A DNA stretch of 11,166 nucleotides, taken from the NCBI GenBank assembly GCA_013153765.1, contig JAADDT010000045.1, positions 1-11,166 on the forward strand, given 5' to 3'. The translations under genes were made by a program, and so were the position numbers. This document shows, one piece after another, positions 6,707 to 11,166 of the stretch (positions are counted from its first letter, which is position 1; every line of letters starts with the position of its first letter). The notes beneath the pieces were generated by a model. It made no database searches. It had not been told where the DNA came from and saw only the letters and a list, made by a program, of their open reading frames with translations. Source of the stretch: Aquificota bacterium. Its GTDB lineage: Bacteria > Aquificota > Aquificia > Aquificales > Hydrogenothermaceae.

Positions 6707-7535
6707 AAATATAGACTGGCTTATTAATACGGTAAAGTCCATAAGGCTTAACGACGTTATAGACATACTCCTCGTTGCCACCCTCATATACTACCTGCTC
6801 AAGTTTATTATCGGGACGAGGGGCTGGCAGATACTTATAGGTCTGTTTTTCCTCCTTTCCCTGTGGCTTGTGGCAAAAATACTCCACCTTACGACGATAG
6901 AATGGATATTTGACAACCTGTGGAGTATAGGAATATTTATCCTTATAGTCGTTTTCCAGCCGGAAATAAGGAGACTGCTGGCAAAGCTGGGAGAAAGGGG
7001 ACTTTTCAGGTATTCACTCCTTTCCAGAAAAAAGGCTATAGACGAGATTATAAGGGCGGCTACCTTCCTTGCTGAAAGGAAGATAGGGGCTTTAATCGTA
7101 TTTGAAAGGAACATAGAACTTGAAAACTACACGGAAGGCTGTGTAAGGCTGAACGCCGAAATATCCCTTGAACTGCTCATATCCATATTTACGCCACAGA
7201 CTCCGCTACACGACGGGGCTGTAATAATCAGGGACAGGGAGATAGTGTCCGCCAGATGCTTCCTTCCACTTACCATAAATCCGAACATACCGAAAAACAT
7301 AGGAACCAGACACAGGGCAGGCATAGGCATTACTGAAGAAACGGACGCGGTAGCTCTGATAGTGTCGGAAGAAAGGGGGGAAATATCCCTTGCAATAGAC
7401 GGCAAGCTCCACAGGAACCTTGACCCGCTTACCTTGAGAAATATGCTTATAAAGGCACTTGAGATAGAAAAGCCTGACTTTTTTGACAACCTGCTTAAAA
7501 AACTGAAAAGAAGGCAGAAAAATGAGAAAGCTTAA
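6699..7535 (+). CDS. cdaA: Membrane diadenylate cyclase CdaA
   Basis: CdaA makes cyclic di-AMP from two ATP. The 278-residue protein has the standard CdaA plan: three hydrophobic segments at about 18-38, 43-63 and 74-87, then a DAC (DisA_N) domain at about 105-265 with both active-site motifs intact, DGA at 172-174 (TPLHDGAVII) and RHR at 204-206 (GTRHRAGIG). The N-terminal membrane anchor rules out DisA, whose DAC domain is followed by DNA-binding helices. The start is TTG, supported by AAGGAG 8 nt upstream. The gene overlaps folP by 8 bp upstream and cdaR by 14 bp downstream. c-di-AMP usually governs potassium and osmotic balance and cell-wall homeostasis; its targets here are not visible. 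glmM, the frequent third member of the cluster in Firmicutes, is absent from this locus. Confidence 0.95.
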   Translation: MFENIDWLINTVKSIRLNDVIDILLVATLIYYLLKFIIGTRGWQILIGLFFLLSLWLVAKILHLTTIEWIFDNLWSIGIFILIVVFQPEIRRLLAKLGERGLFRYSLLSRKKAIDEIIRAATFLAERKIGALIVFERNIELENYTEGCVRLNAEISLELLISIFTPQTPLHDGAVIIRDREIVSARCFLPLTINPNIPKNIGTRHRAGIGITEETDAVALIVSEERGEISLAIDGKLHRNLDPLTLRNMLIKALEIEKPDFFDNLLKKLKRRQKNEKA

Positions 7536-7902
7536 GGAGATAATCCTTAACAACATACACCTGAAAATACTGTCTCTGCTGGTGGCTTTCCTGTTGTGGC
7601 TGAACATTACCAGCACGCAGAAAACCAGACTGGAGTTTTATGCAGAGGTAAAGGTATTAAACAAGCCGAAAAGCGTTGAAATCGTGAAGGTTGAACCTGA
7701 AAAGGTGCTGGTAGTGATAGAGGGCTTAAGGACAAAGCTTAACGAGGTTAACATATCCGAAATAACCGTTTACGTGGACGGCAGGAAGCTTAAAGCCGGC
7801 AAAAACACCTTGAAGGTATTCGTAAAACCTTCAAAAACGGAAAACTTCAGCGTAATTCAGGTAAAACCTGACAAAGTTAGCGTTTACGCCAGACCAAAAT
7901 GA
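7522..7902 (+). CDS. cdaR: YbbR-domain protein, CdaR-like partner of CdaA
   Basis: A 126-residue protein with a short cytoplasmic N-terminus (MRKLKEIILNN), one membrane helix at about 12-29 (HLKILSLLVAFLLWLNIT) and an extracytoplasmic beta-rich region at about 35-124. Repeated V-x-V patterns, a 'VEPEKVLVVIEG' stretch (56-67) and 'VKPDKVSVYA' at the end are typical of YbbR domains. Only one domain is present, compared with several in Firmicute CdaR proteins. CdaR binds and modulates CdaA in the membrane, and the 14-bp overlap with cdaA supports that partnership here. AAGG at 7511-7514 lies 7 nt before the ATG at 7522. The stop codon TGA (7900-7902) runs into an AT-rich motif that may be the thrS promoter. 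Confidence 0.85.
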   Translation: MRKLKEIILNNIHLKILSLLVAFLLWLNITSTQKTRLEFYAEVKVLNKPKSVEIVKVEPEKVLVVIEGLRTKLNEVNISEITVYVDGRKLKAGKNTLKVFVKPSKTENFSVIQVKPDKVSVYARPK

Positions 7903-7939
7903 TAAAATAAATATTTCCACACAACACCGGAGGTATCAG
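7902..7939 (+). promoter_or_regulatory. Candidate thrS promoter element and ribosome-binding site
   Basis: ATAAAATAAATAT at 7902-7914 is identical to the 13-mer at 5604-5616 upstream of folP, at 38 against 41 bp before the respective ATG. This repeated placement suggests a -10-type element for thrS. No clear -35 box is seen. GGAGG at 7929-7933 is a strong ribosome-binding site 6 nt before the thrS ATG. I see no T-box structure: the leader is far too short. Confidence 0.4.
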
Positions 7940-9880
7940 ATGGTAAAGCTTGACATAGAAAGGTTTGGACAGTACGAGTTTGAGGACGGTATTACATTAA
8001 AGGAGATTATAACAGCACTGGAAGGTGAAGGTAAAAAGATAAAAGGGGCGGTAGGCGGTCTTTTAGATAATCAGATAATAGACTTCCACACGCCAATAAG
8101 GAAAGGCGGAAAGCTGAAGTTCCTTACGAGGAAAGACCCTGAAAGTCTTGAGATTTTAAGACACTCTTTAGCTCACATACTTGCACAGGCGTTAAAGGAG
8201 ATTTACGGGGACGAGAAAGTCCATCTGGGGATAGGACCTACTACCGAACACGGCTTTTATTACGACGTGGAGGTGGAAGGCAAAAGGCTAACGGAAGAAG
8301 ACCTGCCTGCGGTGGAAGAAAAGATGAGGGAGATAATAAAAAGGGACTGCCGTATAGAAAGGGAGGAACTGCCGAGGCAGGAAGCGTTAGAACTGTTTGA
8401 AAAGAAAAAGGAGATTTACAAGCTTGACATAATAAAACACCAGATACCGGAAGGGGAACCTATATCCGTTTACAAGCAGTGTGATTTTATAGACCTGTGT
8501 AGGGGACCTCACCTGCCTTCAACCGGCGAGGCGGGGGCTTTCAAACTGGTATCTCTGGCAGGGGCTTACTGGCGTGGTAAGGAAGGTAATCCTATGCTAC
8601 AGAGGATTTACGGCGTAGGCTTCTGGACGGAAAAGGAACTGAAAAAATACCTGAACATGCTTGAGGAGGCGAAAAAGAGAGACCACAGGAAGTTAGGTAA
8701 GGAACTGGAACTGTTTACCATCACGGAAGACGTTGGCGGTGGGCTTGTGCTATGGCTTCCAAAGGGGGCTGTAATCAGGAACGAGATAGAAAATGCGTGG
8801 AAGGAGGAACACACAAAAAGGGGATACCAGCTGGTTTACACACCACACGTCGGTAAGGAACAGCTGTGGAAAACAAGCGGACACGTTGACTTTTACAGGG
8901 AAAACATGTTTCCGGAGATGTACATAGAGGAGGAGGGATACTTCGTAAAACCGATGAACTGTCCTTTCCACGTTGAGATATACAAAAACAGGCAGAGGTC
9001 TTACAAGGAACTTCCTATCAGACTTGCGGAACTGGGGACTGTGTATAGATATGAAAGGAGTGGAGTTTTACACGGCTTGATGAGAGTAAGGGGCTTTACG
9101 CAGGACGACGCACACATAATTTGCAGGGAGGATCAGGTAGAGGAGGAGATAAAAAAAGTTTTACAGCTCGTTCTGGACACGCTAAAAAGCTACGGCTTTG
9201 ACCAGTTTCAGGTTTTCCTCTCAACCAGACCTGAAAAGTCCGTCGGGGACGATAAGATGTGGGAACTGGCAACAAACTCACTTAAGAAGGCGATAGAAAG
9301 CGTGGGACTGGACTACGAGATAGACGAAGGCGGAGGGGCTTTCTACGGACCTAAAATTGACGTGAAGATAAAGGACGCAATAGGTCGTATGTGGCAGTGT
9401 TCAACGGTGCAGTTTGATTTTAACCTGCCTGAAAGGTTTGACATGTATTACATAGGTGAGGACAACCAGAGACACAGACCTTACATGATACACAGGGCTA
9501 TATTCGGCTCAATAGAAAGGTTTATCGGCGTTTTACTTGAACACTACGCAGGACTGCTTCCACTGTGGCTTTCTCCCGTTCAGGCGAAGGTAATCCCTGT
9601 GGCGGACACGCACACGCCTTACGCAAGGGAAGTGGCACAAAGGCTAAAAGATGCGGGCTTGAGAGTGGAAGTTGACGAAAGAAGCGAAAGGATGAACAAA
9701 AAGATAAGGGACGCAGAACTGCAAAAAATACCTTACATGCTCGTGGTCGGAGACAGGGAAAAGGATACGGGAACGGTCTCCGTCAGGACGAAGAAAAAAG
9801 GAAATATAGGCGTTTTCACCATAGACGAGTTTATAGACAGGGCAAAACAGCTTATAGAAACAAAATCCACTGAACTTTAG
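7940..9880 (+). CDS. thrS: Threonyl-tRNA synthetase ThrS
   Basis: A full-length 646-residue class II synthetase that charges tRNA-Thr. In order: an N-terminal TGS-like domain (1-62); the editing domain that removes misacylated serine (about 63-240), with HSLAH (75-79) and CRGPH (Cys187, His191); the catalytic core (about 245-540), with the zinc ligands Cys341 in PMNCPFH, His392 in DDAHI and His518 in YMIHRAIFGS; and the anticodon-binding domain (about 545-640). Motif 2 is seen as YRYERSGVLHGLMRVRGFTQDDAH (369-392) and motif 3 around 516-530. All key residues are present, so the enzyme should be active and able to proofread. It lies 37 bp after cdaR. It could be read from the folP operon, but also has a candidate promoter of its own. 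Confidence 0.98.
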   Translation: MVKLDIERFGQYEFEDGITLKEIITALEGEGKKIKGAVGGLLDNQIIDFHTPIRKGGKLKFLTRKDPESLEILRHSLAHILAQALKEIYGDEKVHLGIGPTTEHGFYYDVEVEGKRLTEEDLPAVEEKMREIIKRDCRIEREELPRQEALELFEKKKEIYKLDIIKHQIPEGEPISVYKQCDFIDLCRGPHLPSTGEAGAFKLVSLAGAYWRGKEGNPMLQRIYGVGFWTEKELKKYLNMLEEAKKRDHRKLGKELELFTITEDVGGGLVLWLPKGAVIRNEIENAWKEEHTKRGYQLVYTPHVGKEQLWKTSGHVDFYRENMFPEMYIEEEGYFVKPMNCPFHVEIYKNRQRSYKELPIRLAELGTVYRYERSGVLHGLMRVRGFTQDDAHIICREDQVEEEIKKVLQLVLDTLKSYGFDQFQVFLSTRPEKSVGDDKMWELATNSLKKAIESVGLDYEIDEGGGAFYGPKIDVKIKDAIGRMWQCSTVQFDFNLPERFDMYYIGEDNQRHRPYMIHRAIFGSIERFIGVLLEHYAGLLPLWLSPVQAKVIPVADTHTPYAREVAQRLKDAGLRVEVDERSERMNKKIRDAELQKIPYMLVVGDREKDTGTVSVRTKKKGNIGVFTIDEFIDRAKQLIETKSTEL

Positions 9881-9969
9881 ATAAACTTCCCAGCAGACCT
9901 GCCTTCCAGTATATTTAAGTAAAGGGATTGGCTTTTGCCTTTCCCTAAAACTTCCGGAGAAGGTTAAAA
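9881..9969 (+). promoter_or_regulatory. thrS-cas1 spacer with candidate cas1 promoter, hairpin and ribosome-binding site
   Basis: This 89-bp spacer holds a possible promoter: TTCCCA at 9887-9892, a 17-bp gap, and TATATT at 9910-9915. Just downstream is an imperfect hairpin with outer arms AGGGA (9923-9927) and TCCCT (9942-9946), two T-T mismatches, inner pairs GGC/GCC, and a TTTT loop. With no T-tract after it, it is a poor terminator for thrS and would instead sit at the 5' end of a cas1 transcript. GGAGAAGG at 9956-9963, 6 nt before TTG 9970, sets the cas1 start. Confidence 0.35.
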
Positions 9970-10965
9970 TTGTCCCGCAGGTTTTACATCAGTTCAAACG
10001 GCAGGTTAAGAAGGAAGGAAAACACACTGTATTTTGAGACGGAACGGGAGGGGGAAACGGTAAAAACAGCCATTCCAATAAATGATATAGACGCCATATA
10101 CATATTTGGGGAGGTTGACCTTAACACTAAAGCGTTAAACTACCTGTCCCAGCACGACATACCTCTACATTTTTTTAATTACTACGGTTTTTATTCAGGT
10201 AGCTTTCTTCCACGCCGTAAAAACGTTTCCGGCAGTCTTACCGTTGAACAGGTAAGGCATTACTTGGACGCCGAAAAAAGACAGTATATAGCCGTCTCCT
10301 TCATTGAAGGTGCAGTATTCCACATATTAAGGAACTTGAAGAAAAACGGCATACCGCCGGAACTGTATGGAGATATAGAAAAGGAACTTCTCCCAAAAAT
10401 ATACACAACAACCTCACCGGAAGAACTGATGGCTATTGAGGGGAACATTAGGGACAGGTATTACCGGCTTTTTAACAAAATAATTAACAATAAAGATTTT
10501 TTTATGGAAAAAAGGGAGAAAAGACCGCCGGACAATCCGATTAATGCCCTTATTAGCTTTGGAAACTCAATACTTTACAATACGGTTCTGACGGAAATAT
10601 ACCGGACACAGCTTGATCCTGCAGTTAGTTATTTACACGCACCGCAGGAAAAAAGGTTTTCCCTCTCTTTAGATATTGCAGAAATATTTAAACCTTTCCT
10701 TGTTGATCCGCTTATATTCTCATTGATAAACAAAAAACAGATTACCATTAAGGATTTTGACAGGGAGTTAAATTTTGCCTATCTGAACGAAAACGGCAGA
10801 AAAAAATTCCTGAAGGCTTACGAAGAAAGGTTGCAAAAGACGGTAAAACACAGAAAACTAAAAAGGAAGGTCTCTTACAGACGCTTAATCAGGATTGAAT
10901 GCTACAAGCTGATAAAACACCTGATAGGTGATGATGATTACAAACCCTTCAAGGCTTGGTGGTAG
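9970..10965 (+). CDS. cas1: CRISPR-associated integrase Cas1
   Basis: Cas1 is the metal-dependent nuclease/integrase that, with Cas2, inserts new spacers into a CRISPR array. The 331-residue protein has an N-terminal beta domain (1 to about 85, including FYISSNGRLRRKENTLYF) and the alpha-helical catalytic domain. The metal-binding residues are present: Glu157 in AIEGNIRDRYY, His223 in YLHAP, and Glu238 in DIAEIFKP. The overall pattern, with TQLDPAVSYLHAP and SLSLDIAEIFKPFLVDP, is closest to my recollection of subtype I-B Cas1, but the subtype is inference. The start is TTG; no better in-frame ATG exists nearby, and GGAGAAGG precedes it. Seven of its 26 Arg codons are CGN, against three in the whole of thrS, which hints at a different origin or weaker codon selection. 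cas2 follows after 2 bp. Confidence 0.95.
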   Translation: MSRRFYISSNGRLRRKENTLYFETEREGETVKTAIPINDIDAIYIFGEVDLNTKALNYLSQHDIPLHFFNYYGFYSGSFLPRRKNVSGSLTVEQVRHYLDAEKRQYIAVSFIEGAVFHILRNLKKNGIPPELYGDIEKELLPKIYTTTSPEELMAIEGNIRDRYYRLFNKIINNKDFFMEKREKRPPDNPINALISFGNSILYNTVLTEIYRTQLDPAVSYLHAPQEKRFSLSLDIAEIFKPFLVDPLIFSLINKKQITIKDFDRELNFAYLNENGRKKFLKAYEERLQKTVKHRKLKRKVSYRRLIRIECYKLIKHLIGDDDYKPFKAWW

Positions 10966-10967
10966 GT

Positions 10968-11166
10968 ATGTTTGTTATAATCACATACGATATAACCGAT
11001 GATAAAAGACTTAACAAAGTAAGGAAAATTTTAAAAAAATATTTATACTGGAAACAACTCTCTACCTTTGAGGGAGAAATATCGGAGGGCAAACTTGCCC
11101 AATGTATAGGTGAGATTGATGATGTGATTGACCATAAAGAAGACAGTATATACGTCTATCAGGTAA
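10968..11166 (+). CDS. cas2: CRISPR-associated protein Cas2, 5' portion
   Basis: The window ends inside this gene after 66 codons; family members are usually about 85-95 residues. The translation opens MFVIITYDITDDKRLNKVRKIL and continues YLYWKQLSTFEGEISEGKLAQ, then EDSIYVYQV. These match the Cas2 ferredoxin-like fold: first strand ending in the conserved Asp (YDI), a basic helix with K-V-R-K-I-L, the S-x-F-E-G-E strand, and the D-S-I-x-x-Y strand. Cas2 is the dimeric core of the Cas1-Cas2 integration complex. It starts with ATG 2 bp after the cas1 stop, with GGTGG at 10958-10962 as likely ribosome-binding site, so the two are an operon. No stop codon or repeat array is reached before the edge. 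Confidence 0.94.
   Translation, partial: MFVIITYDITDDKRLNKVRKILKKYLYWKQLSTFEGEISEGKLAQCIGEIDDVIDHKEDSIYVYQV

Noticed and set aside
6699..7535. DisA rather than CdaA
   Set aside because: The DAC domain is preceded by three membrane segments and lacks the DisA linker and DNA-binding helices.
7902..7939. T-box or other riboswitch controlling thrS
   Set aside because: Only 37 bp separate cdaR and thrS, far too short for a T-box, and no specifier stem or antiterminator is visible.
9923..9946. Stem-loop after thrS as an intrinsic terminator
   Set aside because: The stem has two T-T mismatches and is followed by AAAAC rather than a run of T; it fits better as a leader structure of cas1, with low confidence.
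10966..11166. Possible CRISPR repeats near the right edge
   Set aside because: The sequence after cas1 is an uninterrupted cas2 reading frame; no repeated unit of 25-40 bp is seen here or anywhere in the window.

Overview
The window looks like a compact chromosomal segment of a thermophilic bacterium, most likely a member of the Aquificota. The evidence is indirect: Arg is written almost entirely with AGG/AGA, Ile very often with ATA, the proteins are rich in Lys and Glu, and genes are packed with overlaps and almost no spacer. I cannot name the genus from sequence alone. Nearly all of the window is housekeeping. No intergenic stretch exceeds about 125 bp, and no rRNA, tRNA, insertion sequence or CRISPR repeat array is visible.

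Layout from left to right. The 3' end of a truD-like gene (+) runs into a convergent minus-strand pair: a DUF523/TudS-like Fe-S protein gene and, upstream of it, hemH (ferrochelatase). Divergent from hemH is a short gene for a two-helix membrane protein (+). It ends in a 4-bp overlap with the stop of rpoD (-), where a hairpin lies inside the ends of both genes. rpoD is preceded by dnaG (-), with an ATGA overlap, giving a dnaG-rpoD operon that couples primase and principal sigma factor.

Across a 125-bp divergent spacer begins a plus-strand run: folP (dihydropteroate synthase with an unusual N-terminal extension), cdaA (membrane diadenylate cyclase, c-di-AMP synthesis), a single-domain ybbR/cdaR partner, and thrS (threonyl-tRNA synthetase). 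folP, cdaA and cdaR overlap head to tail. thrS follows closely and probably has its own promoter as well.

The right edge enters a CRISPR-Cas adaptation module: a complete cas1 (TTG start) and the first two thirds or so of cas2. Effector genes and the repeat array, if present, must lie beyond the window. I do not see a clearly new system here. The observations most worth following are the dnaG-rpoD junction, whose geometry would permit a -1 frameshift fusion, the extra N-terminal region on FolP, the minimal CdaA-CdaR pair linked to folate synthesis rather than glmM, and several start, stop and promoter arrangements.
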